A stretch of 13,055 nt of DNA from Baffinella frigidus. Lineage: Eukaryota; Cryptophyceae; Cryptomonadales; Baffinellaceae. The stretch spans positions 61,949-75,003 of the forward strand of contig MU646472.1 in the NCBI GenBank assembly GCA_026770585.1, read 5' to 3'. The notes under the pieces were generated by a model. The model had not been told where the DNA came from. It searched no databases and worked only from the letters and a program-made list of their open reading frames with translations. This document shows positions 1 through 6,439 of the stretch, piece by piece. A program made the position numbers and the translations under genes. Within the stretch, counting starts at the first letter, position 1; every line of letters starts with the position of its first letter.

Positions 1-214
1 GGTTTAGGGTTGAGGGGTTCAGAGGTACAGTAAAGATCAGATGTGTGTGGGGTTTGGGGTTTGGGGTTTGGAGTTTAGGGTTTGGGGTTTGGGGTTTGGG
101 GTTTAGGGTTTAGGGTTTAGGGTGCAGGGGTACAGTGAAGATCCGGTGTTCTCAGATGTGTTTAGGGTTTATGTCGTAGGGTTGAGGGTTTAGGTTTCAG
201 GGTTTAGGGTTAAG
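1..214 (+). repeat. Degenerate telomere-like array, G-rich strand on plus
   Basis: Heptamers TTTAGGG and TTTGGGG alternate irregularly, cleanest at 46-122. A unit containing GGTACAGT(A/G)AAGATC recurs at about 24 and 129. A left chromosome end would show CCCTAAA on the plus strand, so this array is in the wrong orientation to be a left terminus. It is interstitial, or marks an inversion or assembly joint. Confidence 0.85.
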
Positions 215-226
215 GGCGGGCTCCAG

Positions 227-270
227 GAAAGTCATGATCTCGAATCTCCCGTCGCGGCACGCTTCTATCC
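227..270 (+). pseudogene. Module E4, copy a (partial coding-like fragment)
   Basis: Follows a CCAG. It reads KVMISNLPSRHASI in the same frame as copy b at about 424, then diverges. It carries only the upstream half of the module. Function is not recognised; the homology is internal to this window. Confidence 0.4.
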
Positions 271-423
271 CCTCCTCGGCTCAGCTATGTACCAAAAACT
301 CTCTACAAATGTATTTATACAGCCCGTAAATCTATTGTACGCCGTACACCAGATGCTAAATCTATTGTACACTGGTACAAAAGGGACACGGTTTGTAAAG
401 CGACAAGGGAGGATTAGACCTGG

Positions 424-522
424 ACAGTCATGATTTCGAAGCTGCCGTCGCGGCACGCCTCGATCGACGAGACAGTCGGCTTGATCGTGCTGAACTTCGC
501 CTGTTGCCGAAGAGAAAGTTAG
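424..522 (+). pseudogene. Module E4, copy b
   Basis: The longest E4 copy. An open frame from ATG at 430 to TAG at 520-522 gives 30 residues, starting MISKLPSRHASI and continuing DETVGLIVLNFACC. The central 50 or so bases recur at about 677 and 884. Relative to those copies, about 23 bp with a CCTG duplication at its edges is inserted around 501-523, which shifts the ending. The module looks protein-coding but matches no family I recognise. It is probably an exon or gene fragment amplified locally. Confidence 0.45.
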
Positions 523-545
523 CCTGCGCCTAGGAGATCCCGTTC

Positions 546-657
546 TGCTGACTAATACTATTGTAGTGCTGACTTTTAGCATTACAGTGCTGACTATTAG
601 TATTATAGTGCTGACTAATAGTATTTTAGTGCTGACTAGTAGTATGATAGCGCTGAC
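546..657 (+). repeat. 21-bp tandem repeat, 5.3 units
   Basis: Units start at 546, 567, 588, 609 and 630, with a partial at 651. The consensus begins TGCTGACTA and ends TAGTATTATAG. The period is exactly seven codons and stays in frame with E4 copy c downstream, coding a V-L-T-x-S-I-type heptapeptide. An open frame runs from 494 to the TAG before 767 through repeat and module, without a convincing ATG start. Confidence 0.85.
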
Positions 658-659
658 GA

Positions 660-766
660 CCCCGTCGCGGCACGCCTCGATCGACGAGACAGTCGGCTTG
701 ATCGTGCTGAACTTGGCCTGCGCCCAACGGGATTTCGTGAATAACCCACAAGTGGATAATCTTTAG
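660..766 (+). pseudogene. Module E4, copy c, fused in frame to the 21-bp repeat
   Basis: Reads SRHASIDETVGLIVLNLACA, then RDFVNNPQVDNL and a TAG stop. It differs from copy b by F to L and a different tail. The 21-bp repeat enters it without a frame break, so a short protein of repeat plus module is formally possible. There is no good start codon, and more copies lie on both sides, so a decayed fragment is more likely. Confidence 0.4.
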
Positions 767-877
767 GACCCTACAGTAGGCAATCCGTAGGGACATAGGG
801 TTGTTCCTACAGATATCCTAACCGATTCTTGGGGGTTCAGCCACCGAGAATCTCTTCGTAGCCCGCCGTGTGGCTAG

Positions 878-1009
878 GGCGCTTCGATCGACGAGACAGT
901 CGGCTTGATCGTGCTGAACTTCGCCTGCGCCAACGGCATCAAATTTAATGGGTACAATCCATATGCTTTATCTGTAAAATTTGATGTCAATAAATGTGTT
1001 GACATTTGA
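878..1009 (+). pseudogene. Module E4, copy d, with a different 3' extension
   Basis: The frame opens after a TAG that could serve as a splice acceptor (GTGGCTAG). It reads ASIDETVGLIVLNFACANG, then an AT-rich tail containing KFNGYNPYALSVKFDV, and stops at TGA 1007-1009. The tail holds inverted repeats (CATCAAATT against AATTTGATG), so it may be inserted repeat sequence. Product unknown. Confidence 0.4.
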
Positions 1010-1062
1010 TGAATTTATATGCAATTTATACCCGGGAGATGCAGGGGGGGTTCACGCCGCGT

Positions 1063-1215
1063 ACCATCAACCCTCACGATTGGACCAAATCGTCGATTTG
1101 AGCTGTTAGCTTTACCCTTGATTTACCCTTGCAGAGGCCCCGGATCCGGGGTCTCTGCAAGGGTAAATATCAAGTCTAAAATCGATGATTTGGTCCAACC
1201 GTGAGGGCTGGTGGT
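1063..1215. mobile_element. Foldback element, family A, copy A1
   Basis: Two arms of about 75 bp meet at a CCCCGGATCCGGGG centre near 1144. The outer arm ends pair ACCATCAACCCTCACG with CGTGAGGGCTGGTGGT. Inner blocks pair GGACCAAATCG with CGATGATTTGGTCC and TTTACCCTTGCAGAG with CTCTGCAAGGGTAAA. It has no coding capacity. The same end motif (CCACCAGCCCTC then ACCAAATCG) recurs at 4334, 9937 and 10246, so this is a MITE-like family. No clear target duplication was seen. Confidence 0.8.
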
Positions 1216-1651
1216 AGGTAGTCCGTACGGGCTACAGGTGTGGGGTTTTCTGTAGTCCTGCTCAGTATACAGGTATCTTCAACAGAGCAACTCTGTCGCT
1301 CTCTCCCATAAGATCACAAATTCCTGGATGTTCCCAGGTCACTCCACACGGTGGACTACGAACCTCTCATCAAAAGTCGACTCACCCCGAAGCTCTTAAC
1401 TTTAACTGGTGCAAATTTGGTTACGTTGCCCCCCAGAATCTGGGGGCATCGAAACCCTCGCAGCCCACCGAGTGGATCACCACCGCAGGTTCCCGTGCGT
1501 GGAGGTTTCCTAGTGTACGGGTATGGGAGCAAATCCTTCGAACTAGTACCGGGATTTCGCGGGAACGGCTCCAAAAACGGCCACGGCAATGACATACCGC
1601 CCCACTAGCCAAGGCACAGAACTTGGGGCTATGGGATCAACCCCCCGTGAC
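1216..1651. other. Gene-poor spacer
   Basis: No convincing gene. Overlapping open frames on both strands around 1351-1608 lack coding character. A tight hairpin (CCCCCAGA, one base, TCTGGGGG) lies near 1431-1447. Confidence 0.5.
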
Positions 1652-1790
1652 TTGTAGCTCTGTCTTTGTCTGTTTGGGCTAAACAATTCGGTGGGCAAGG
1701 GATCTTTCCCACTCCAAAGTTGGCGGGTGTGCACCGCAAGCCCAGCATGTCACCTTAAGAAAAGTCGGACAACCAGAGTGAGGCAGAGCT
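1652..1790 (-). mobile_element. Inverted-repeat element, family B, copy B1
   Basis: The ends pair: TAGCTCTGTCTTTGTCTG at the left against the complement of GAGTGAGGCAGAGCTA at the right. The interior on the minus strand has the landmarks shared by B2, B3 and B4: TTCTTAAGGTGACATG, CCAACTTTGGAGTGGGAAAG and GCCCAAACAGAC. At about 139 bp it is the most complete uninterrupted copy. Non-coding and non-autonomous. Confidence 0.75.
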
Positions 1791-2342
1791 AGAACTTGGT
1801 CTCGGGGAGCAGACGGCTCGGCTCACCCTCTCTAAAATCGTAATCAATTTGCAAAGATGGAATCGCATGAGAGGAATCAAAATCGATCTGTAACCAACCG
1901 CCTTCCTCGTCCGAATCACCTTGTGGTGCTTCGGATTGGTATACCACTCGAGGAAATAAATTTACAGCTCGTCGTCGCCTTTGACGCCTTTGACTGCGCT
2001 GGCTGTACCCCACGCTCTGCACGGATGCCCGCCACAAGAAAAGACGCATGGCAGTGCGATACGGCAAGCGCGCTGCTCGCCAGCCTCAGCTTGCTTTTCG
2101 CCGAGTGGCCTCAGTAGCCTCCCCAGTGGCCCAGGATCCAGATCCATCATTCGCGCCCCATGCTCGTTGCCGATTGCAGCTGCTGGGGCGAGGCGGGCGG
2201 GGGTGCCGGGGCGGGGCGGCGGACTGGAGGATACCATAGCACGCATCAGCCTGTCCTCCGCAGAGTGAGCCCGGAGGTTCAGCTGACGCGTCGCCCGCTC
2301 GAGGTGCTGCACCTGATGAATGGTTCGCAGAGGAATGGCCAA
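1789..2342 (-). pseudogene. Minus-strand coding-like region (gene remnant or several exons)
   Basis: Two overlapping minus-strand frames look coding. The upstream one (2342 to 1962, about 125 codons) has a charged helical segment HLERATRQLNLRAHSAEDRL, a Pro/Ala-rich linker and an ending in DDEL. The second (2067 to 1789) ends in an acidic segment, GDSDEEGGWLQIDFDSSHAI, and repeats LQIDxD. A 78-nt, 26-codon exon is possible at 2312-2235, between CATCAG and ATG|GTATCC. The second frame's stop lies in the end of element B1, so the 3' end was probably replaced. The DDEL ending resembles an ER-retention tetrapeptide but may be chance. Family not recognised. Confidence 0.35.
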
Positions 2343-2578
2343 TTAAAGTGGCGAAATGTCGCCTCCTCGTTGCGGGTGGACATGGCGGGGAGGGAGCAGG
2401 GGCAGACGTAGCGCGATGGAGCGGCGATCGAGTCTACGGCGACGTTTCCGGATGGTGGCTTCGCGGTGTGGTGTTTTCCGTGTCCGGGGCGTACCTTGAG
2501 GGTTTCCTCCTCCGCGCCTTGCGCCTGGACCGGCCCAGAGCCGGTGGCGAGAGCCCCGCTGCGGAAACGCCCAGCCAT
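2279..2578 (-). CDS. Hypothetical minus-strand open frame, possible upstream part of the same gene
   Basis: A 99-codon frame starting MAGRFRSGALATGSGP and containing AQGAEEETLKVRPGHG and MSTRNEEATFRHFNWP. It overlaps the helical frame downstream in a different phase. A splice near 2313 (CATTCATCAG) could connect them, but no donor is clear. The base composition is high in GC, so long open frames arise easily here. No domain recognised. Confidence 0.25.
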   Translation of the reverse strand: MAGRFRSGALATGSGPVQAQGAEEETLKVRPGHGKHHTAKPPSGNVAVDSIAAPSRYVCPCSLPAMSTRNEEATFRHFNWPFLCEPFIRCSTSSGRRVS

Positions 2579-2668
2579 TGTGACGCCGACTCTTCAGCTG
2601 CGATTCAGCGGTGTGCGATCAAGGAAGCAACAGAGGACGGCGGGCCCCCTCTGCGACGGCAGCTGGGT

Positions 2669-2805
2669 CCCTCACGGCTCGGGCAAATCGACGATTTTCG
2701 ATTTCCAGATTTCAAGGGGAATTGGAGCCGTTGAAGTCGGAATCCGACATCAACCCACTTGAAATCCCAAATCGAAAGTCGTCGATTTGCCCTAGTCCTC
2801 GAGCG
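2669..2805. mobile_element. Foldback element, family A-like, copy A2 (diverged)
   Basis: Arms pair GGGCAAATCGACGATTTTCG (from 2681) with CGTCGATTTGCCC (to 2793), and GATTTCAAG with CTTGAAATC. The centre GTCGGAATCCGAC is near 2742. The outer CCCTCACGGCTCGGGCAAATCG resembles the A1 end. The terminal CCACCAG is not preserved. Confidence 0.7.
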
Positions 2806-2842
2806 GAATTGCAAAAATATATAATTTTGGCGGACCATTCTA

Positions 2843-2910
2843 TGACCGGCTATTCTCAAGTAGACATGATCGGTCCCTGGTACAAATGCGTCAACTTTGG
2901 AGGAAAAAGG
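2843..2910 (+). mobile_element. Family B fragment, copy B2
   Basis: Carries CTATTCTCAAGTAGACATG, then CTGGTACAAATGCGTCAACT and TTTGGAGG, in the same order as B1 and B3. It lacks the GAGCTAG end. Confidence 0.65.
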
Positions 2911-3066
2911 CCCCCCCGGGTTGTAAATTGAATCAAATCAAATCCGAAACGTATTTTTCATATCGAAAACTTCACCGTTGTGGAGGCGCGGCGCTCTTCG
3001 AACTCAGAAGGGCCAGGATAGGAAAAACGAGAGAACAGAAGCGAGAGATCCCAGCGGACTGCAACC

Positions 3067-3198
3067 ATGGCAGCGGCGGCAGCGGCGGCGGCGAAGCGCA
3101 GAGCGGAGAAGATGGGTTTAACATTCGAAGAGGTGGGCTCTCTTTTCAACCCTTTCGAAAGTGCAGTAGTCGTTTCGAGGTCTCTGGTTAAAGAGTGA
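3067..3198 (+). CDS. Small open frame with strong start context, 43 aa
   Basis: The start reads GCAACCATGG, a very good eukaryotic initiation context. The product opens with Met and eight Ala, then KRRAEKMGLTFEEVGSLFNP, and ends VVSRSLVKE before TGA. The frame continues past this single stop into the signal-peptide frame starting at 3202. A GAAGAG|GTGGGC sequence inside could be a splice donor, in which case this is a first exon rather than a whole gene. Too short to assign to a family. Alternatives are an upstream ORF or the broken 5' end of a longer gene. Confidence 0.4.
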   Translation: MAAAAAAAAKRRAEKMGLTFEEVGSLFNPFESAVVVSRSLVKE

Positions 3199-3201
3199 AA
3201 G

Positions 3202-3474
3202 ATGCGATGCCGCATGGCGATGTTAGTGGCGGCTGGTTTGTGGCTGTGCCCCGCATTCACCCGGCTGGCGACCCCCTTCAAGGAGGTGAGCGCATATGCC
3301 GCCCGGAGTCTGCGCAGAGGATTCGTCCTTGTGCTGGGCGGGCAGGCCAAGCGGAGCATCTCTCCCACGGTTCCTCTGACGCGCAACGGGCTGCGTAGGC
3401 ACGACGTCCTCGGCCCCCCACACCACCACCACGACCGCTGTAGCGAACGCCCTGGGCCTGCCGGTGGTGGGTAA
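3202..3474 (+). CDS. Open frame with N-terminal signal-peptide-like leader (exon 1 or fragment)
   Basis: Begins MRCRMAMLVAAGLWLCPAFT: basic residues, then a hydrophobic core, then a small-residue CPA site. The next residue is Phe, followed by a basic, Ser/Thr/Ala-containing stretch with few acidic residues (TRLATPF, YAARSLRRGF, AKRSISPTVPLTRNGLRR). A secretory signal followed at once by Phe and a transit-like stretch is the bipartite plastid leader of cryptophytes and stramenopile algae; that link is inference. A donor-like GAG|GTGAGC at about 3285-3293 suggests the true exon may end there. Read straight through, the frame ends in a His/Gly/Pro-rich tail that looks non-coding. No mature domain is visible. 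Confidence 0.4.
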   Translation: MRCRMAMLVAAGLWLCPAFTRLATPFKEVSAYAARSLRRGFVLVLGGQAKRSISPTVPLTRNGLRRHDVLGPPHHHHDRCSERPGPAGGG

Positions 3475-3634
3475 AACAGCACCGACCGAGCAGGTGGATG
3501 AGGGGAATGTGGGGTCGAAATCCGCAGCCTCCCCCCCCTCTCTTGCACACCCCTTCCTCGGCAAGATCAAGGAAGCTGCGCCCGGGTACGGCGCCCCAGA
3601 ACCCGGGCTTTGCCTCACTCGGGTTGACTGCTAG
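3399..3634 (+). pseudogene. Exon-like open frame, 3' end replaced by element B3
   Basis: After GCGTAG the frame runs open for about 78 codons with coding character. It has a Thr-rich run, then AVANALGLPVVGKTAPTEQV, DEGNVGSKSAASPPS and LAHPFLGKIKEAAPGYGA. It then enters the B3 element at about 3608 and stops in it (TAG 3632-3634). No start codon, so an internal or terminal exon is likely. Its phase does not join simply to GAG|GTGAGC of the 3202 frame. No family recognised; the low-complexity Ser/Thr/Pro part suggests a linker. Confidence 0.4.
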
Positions 3635-3740
3635 GCTATTCTCAAGTTGTGGGTTCGCGGTACAGATCCGTCAACTGTGGAGCGGGAAAGTGCCCGGGAT
3701 CGCCATATTGGTGCGCCGAATCAGACTGCGGCAGAGCTAG
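3608..3740 (+). mobile_element. Inverted-repeat element, family B, copy B3
   Basis: Starts GCTTTGCCTCACTCGGGTTG and ends CAGACTGCGGCAGAGCTAG, which pair as terminal inverted repeats. The interior has CTATTCTCAAGTTG, GGTACAGATCCGTCAACT and GGAGCGGGAAAG in the family order. It cuts into the open frame at 3399-3634. Confidence 0.75.
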
Positions 3741-3809
3741 ACGGCCCATCACCCCACGCCTGCGGGGGGCTCTTGGATCAGGAGAAGACAGCCACTTTCT
3801 CCAGCTCTG

Positions 3810-3870
3810 CCTCAGTCTGTTTCGTTTTCTCGAAAACTCAGCAAATCCCTCTCCCGGGTTCAGAAGCTCA
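3810..3870 (-). mobile_element. Family B fragment, copy B5, reverse orientation
   Basis: AGCTCTGCCTCAGTCTGTTT followed by AACTCAGCAAATCC and CTCCCGGG matches the reverse complement of the B3/B4 right end. With the end of B3 it forms a larger inverted repeat around a 70-bp GC-rich loop (3741-3809). Confidence 0.6.
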
Positions 3871-3886
3871 TCGCCCTTTTCCCGCA

Positions 3887-4053
3887 GGCAACTCTCGCCT
3901 CGATCAAAGCGGCTCAAGGAGATGGAGGCAAAGGAGGCCACGCCGGCCCCCGCGGCGCCTGCGCCCCCTGCGCCGCCGCCAGGTTCCACACCCCACCCTG
4001 GAGAAGACTTGCGGCCAATCCCGAATAACCCTTTATCGCAAAAGTTGACATGA
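3887..4053 (+). pseudogene. Exon-like piece with polypyrimidine acceptor and Pro/Ala-rich coding
   Basis: CGCCCTTTTCCCGCAG is a textbook acceptor. The following frame reads LKEMEAKEATPAPAAPAPPA, then PGSTPHPGEDLRPIPNNPLS, and stops at the TGA in GTTGACATGA just before the 132-bp repeat. The charged helix plus Pro/Ala linker looks coding. It may once have followed the frame at 3399, with B3 and B5 lying in the intron or disrupting it. A possible donor is GCCAG|GTTCC near 3982. Confidence 0.35.
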
Positions 4054-4055
4054 TT

Positions 4056-4319
4056 TATACCACTAAAATACATATTAGACCTTTTTGTACCAGATCCATT
4101 CATCACGGGGGCGCCACATTGTGGCGCCATCTCCAGGGGAGTTGACTTAAGAATGCTCAAAATACCATAATGTTCCATCCAGGGTGGTATACCACTAAAA
4201 TACATATTAGACCTTTTTGTACCAGATCCATTCATCACGGGGGCGCCACATTGTGGCGCCATCTCCAGGGGAGTTGACTTAAGAATGCTCAAAATACCAT
4301 AATGTTCCATCCAGGGTGG
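4056..4319. repeat. 132-bp tandem duplication, two identical copies
   Basis: Copies at 4056-4187 and 4188-4319 read the same at every base I compared, so the event is recent. Each holds TTTTTGTACCAG and the palindrome GGCGCCACA-T-TGTGGCGCC. At 44 codons the duplication keeps an open minus-strand frame (NMYFSGI repeated), but that frame runs through several repeat elements and is probably not a gene. Confidence 0.95.
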
Positions 4320-4333
4320 CCTAGCTCTGCTTT

Positions 4334-4475
4334 CCACCAGCCCTCAGAAGTGAACCAAATCGCGATGTTGAGACCTGTGGGCAATTTCACCAAGGGGCAA
4401 ACCCTCCGGGTTTACCACCCAGGGGGGATCGACGTTTGTGATCACTCGATTTGGTTCACTTCCCGTGGCTGGTGG
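4334..4475. mobile_element. Foldback element, family A, copy A3
   Basis: The ends pair CCACCAGCCCTCAGAAGTGA with TCACTTCCCGTGGCTGGTGG. The next block pairs ACCAAATCG with CGATTTGGT. CTGCTTT occurs just before the element and again at about 4493, a possible target duplication if the element extends about 20 bp beyond the arm. Confidence 0.8.
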
Positions 4476-4544
4476 TTACTCGCAGCTTTATCCGCTGCTT
4501 TACTCGGGTTGGCCGACTATTCTCAAGTTGACATGCTCAGTGCT

Positions 4545-4735
4545 CCACACGAGAATGCTAGAGGGGCCTATTCAAAACCAATGTGCTTTTAAAAGTGGGG
4601 TTTTGTGTAGTAAATTTCGTTGATTGGTCACGTTACTAACCATATATTGGCCAGTCACGAGGTTGGAACACCTTATCCTGGTACAAATATTTACAACCCC
4701 ACATATAAATAGGATCCTCCGGCATTCTCGAGTAG
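4545..4735. mobile_element. TIR element, family C, copy C1 (191 bp)
   Basis: Terminal inverted repeats: CCACACGAGAATGCTAGAGG at the left against the complement of CCTCCGGCATTCTCGAGTAG at the right. The interior has TGTGTAGTAAATTTCGT, a CCATATATTGGCCAG palindrome-like core and CCTGGTACAAATATTTACAA. Copy C3 (12461-12650) has almost the same length and TIRs. Non-coding MITE inserted into B4. Confidence 0.85.
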
Positions 4736-4815
4736 TTCGGAACAAACCTGTCAACGTTGGAGCGGGAAAGAGCCCGGGCCCACCAAATTGCTGAGCCCAA
4801 ACAGGCTGAGACCCC

Positions 4816-5030
4816 TGCCAGGTTGCGAACCCCGAATCCTCAGCCTCCTTTTTCTATTTTTTCGCGTATGTTTCTGTCGCCGCCGCCAGTGCAATAAATC
4901 CGTGCCCCCCCCCGCCCCTCGGCAGCTGCAGCAGCACCAGCACCAACCGGCCCGCAGATTGACCTCGGGGCGCCGTTTTCTCAGGTCTGCAAACAAGATC
5001 CCTCCTCGCGAACGAGTCGTCCCTGCACCC
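4816..5030. other. Splice-acceptor-like tracts without a clear gene
   Basis: CCTCCTTTTTCTATTTTTTC followed by a GCCGCCGCCAG, and CGCCGTTTTCTCAG at about 4973, look like acceptors. No frame after them has convincing coding quality over more than about 20 codons. The second tract recurs at about 5140 as CGCCGTTTTTCCAG. Confidence 0.35.
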
Positions 5031-5135
5031 TGACCCCTAACCTCGAAACCCTGATCCCTGAACACTAATCCCTGCAGTCTGTAGTCCCTACTCCCTGACC
5101 CCTCAACCCGAATCCCTATACACTAAGCCCGAATC
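4990..5135 (+). repeat. Degenerate telomere-like segment, duplicate 1
   Basis: CGAACGAGTCGTCCCTG, then CCCTAAC-type heptamers, TGCAGTCTGTAGTCCCTA and CACTAAGCCCGAATC. The same order of landmarks occurs at 5475-5613. The region is a duplicated block of decayed CCCTAAA repeats. Confidence 0.7.
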
Positions 5136-5276
5136 TTCGGGCGCCGTTTTTCCAGGTCTGTGAACGAGGCGTCCCTACACTCCGCCCTATACGCCCTGCA
5201 CCCTACCCTCGAAGCCCTTAGCAACACATTCATCACATCACGACTCTACGCTAGACCTGAGCGGAACCAATCGCAA

Positions 5277-5376
5277 AAGTCAACTCTGTCAACTTTGGGC
5301 GGAATCCTGGTAGATCTGTCAACTTATGAACTTAGAGAATCCTGGGATCCCAGGATTTTGCAAGGGTGTCAACTTT
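5277..5376. repeat. GTCAAC-rich palindromic segment
   Basis: Four GTCAACT-like motifs surround a perfect 20-bp palindrome, AATCCTGGGATCCCAGGATT, at 5338-5357. The flanks AAAAGTCAAC and GTCAACTTTTG are partly inverted. AATCCTGG also occurs at about 5303. It may be a further foldback element. Confidence 0.55.
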
Positions 5377-5474
5377 TGATTGCTCCCGGTCACGTCTAAA
5401 GTAGTTCATCGCATCAGGTTGGCCACAAGAGAGTTTCGTTGTCTCTTTCCCCAAAAAGTTTCCAAAGAGATGCC

Positions 5475-5625
5475 TCATCGCGAACGCGTCGTCCCTGAAC
5501 CCTAATCCCTAACCTCGAAACCCTAATCCCTGGACACTAAACCCTGCAGTCTGTAGCCCCTAATCCCGGACCCCTAAACCCTAATCCCTAGACACTAAGC
5601 CCGAATCCCTCTAAGCCTCTCAAAC
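5475..5625 (+). repeat. Degenerate telomere-like segment, duplicate 2
   Basis: Matches 4990-5135: CGCGAACGCGTCGTCCCTGA, CCTCGAAACCCTAATCCC, TGCAGTCTGTAGCCCCTA and CACTAAGCCCGAATCCC. Less decayed towards CCCTAA than duplicate 1. Confidence 0.7.
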
Positions 5626-5643
5626 CTACGGGACCAACCTGCC

Positions 5644-5791
5644 GATCTCATACGGAAACACTTATACTTTATAAACTGGATTTCAATCAAAATTACTACA
5701 CGTTTGCTTTAATATTACTAGTAAAAATCGTTCTGTGTAGTAAATTTCATCGGATCCAGTTTATAAATGATAAGTGTTTGCGTATGAGATC
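5644..5791. mobile_element. MITE-like element with about 60-bp terminal inverted repeats (family D)
   Basis: The left arm starts GATCTCATACGGAAACACTT; the right arm ends AAGTGTTTGCGTATGAGATC. Pairing continues through TTTATAAACTGGAT against ATCCAGTTTATAAA, and TTACTACAC against GTGTAGTAA, around an AT-rich centre near 5718. It is AT-rich and sits between GC-rich telomere-like arrays, so it is probably an insertion. GTGTAGTAAATTTC is shared with family C. Confidence 0.9.
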
Positions 5792-5821
5792 CCCTCACGC
5801 GATCAACCGCAAAACCGCGCA

Positions 5822-5965
5822 CGCGCCCAACCCCCGAAACCCTAAACCCTACACCCTTAACCCTGCATCCTAAAGTCCTAAACCCTAAAGTAAGTCCTAA
5901 ACCCTAAACCCTAAACCCTAGACCCGAAACCCGAAACCCGAAACCCTAAACCCTAAACCCTAAAC
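5822..5965 (+). repeat. CCCTAAA / CCCGAAA array
   Basis: Heptamers CCCTAAA, with a block of CCCGAAA at about 5924-5944, ending AACGCAG just before a coding-like cassette. The TAAAGTAAGTCCTAAACC motif recurs at about 6369. Confidence 0.9.
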
Positions 5966-5969
5966 GCAG

Positions 5970-6023
5970 ACGGCAGCGGCGAAGATGAGAGCGGTGGTAG
6001 CACAGGGCGGGCAGCACCACCAT
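5970..6023 (+). pseudogene. Exon-like cassette E1, copy 1
   Basis: After AACGCAG the frame reads TAAAKMRAVVAQGGQHHH. The core around AAGATGAGAGCGGTGG is identical in three copies (5970, 6239, 6440) while the heptamers between them vary. It lacks the HRDALAVMKR part of copy 3. Function unknown. Confidence 0.45.
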
Positions 6024-6235
6024 ACATCCTAACCCCCCCTACACCCTAACCCTACACCTTACACCCCACACCCTACACCCTACACCCCACACCCTACACC
6101 CTACACCCCACACCTCACACCTCACAACCGACACCAAACACCCGACACCAAACACCCTACATTCCTCAACCCTACACCCTAAAACCCCAACGGCATAAAC
6201 CCTAAAGAAATTTCTCAACCCGAAAACCGCCCGCG
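6024..6235 (+). repeat. CCCTACA / CCCCACA heptamer array
   Basis: Locally homogenised variants CCCTACA and CACACCC at about 6046-6120, then ACACCAAACACCCGAC units, then degenerate CCCTAAA. It fills the gap between E1 copies 1 and 2. A minus-strand frame here (WGVGCRVWGVGC) is repeat-derived. Confidence 0.85.
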
Positions 6236-6238
6236 CAG

Positions 6239-6292
6239 GCTGCAGCGGCGAAGATGAGAGCGGTGGTAGCACAGGGTGGGCAGCACCACCAT
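6239..6292 (+). pseudogene. Exon-like cassette E1, copy 2
   Basis: Preceded by CCGCGCAG. Reads AAAAKMRAVVAQGGQHHHAP and hits TAA in the following CCCTAA repeat. Nearly identical to copy 1 in the first 45 bases. Confidence 0.45.
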
Positions 6293-6436
6293 GCACCCTA
6301 ACCCCTACACCCTACACCATACACCCTCAAGTCGTAAACCCTGCACCATAACCCTCAAGTCCTAAACCCTAAAGTAAGTCCTAAACCCTAAACCCTAGAC
6401 CCTAAACCCTAAACCCTACACCCTAAACCCTGAACG
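6293..6436 (+). repeat. CCCTAAA array between E1 copies 2 and 3
   Basis: Degenerate CCCTAAA and CCCTACA with GTCCTAAACCCTAAAGTAAG, ending GAACGCAG. Confidence 0.85.
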
Positions 6437-6439
6437 CAG

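Larger units (their letters stand above)
4320..4815 (+). mobile_element. Family B element, copy B4, interrupted by A3 and C1
   Basis: Pieces in family order: CTAGCTCTGCTTT at 4320; CTTTACTCGGGTTGGCCGAC and CTATTCTCAAGTTGACATGC at about 4498-4538; then GGAACAAACCTGTCAAC, GGAGCGGGAAAGAGCCCGGG and GCCCAAACAGGCTGAGAC to about 4811. Foldback A3 (4334-4475) lies inside the first end and C1 (4545-4735) inside the middle. Removing them restores the order seen in B1 and B3. Confidence 0.7.

Noticed and set aside
1-214. True chromosome end at the left edge
   Set aside because: The array is degenerate and has the G-rich strand on plus, the wrong orientation for a left terminus.
501-523. Very small intron (GTTGCCG...GTTAG, 20 nt) in module E4 copy b
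   Set aside because: Alignment to the other copies shows a 23-bp insertion with a CCTG duplication at its edges; removing a 20-nt GT-AG piece leaves extra bases and does not restore the frame.
2958-3548. 196-codon minus-strand frame
   Set aside because: Overlaps plus-strand frames with better start context and amino-acid character; the Ala run is the complement of the GCG repeats.
3642-4337. Longest frame in the window (231 codons, minus) with a 44-residue perfect repeat
   Set aside because: It runs through element B3, fragment B5, the exon-like piece on the other strand and the 132-bp duplication, so its openness is best explained by high GC and a duplication length divisible by three.
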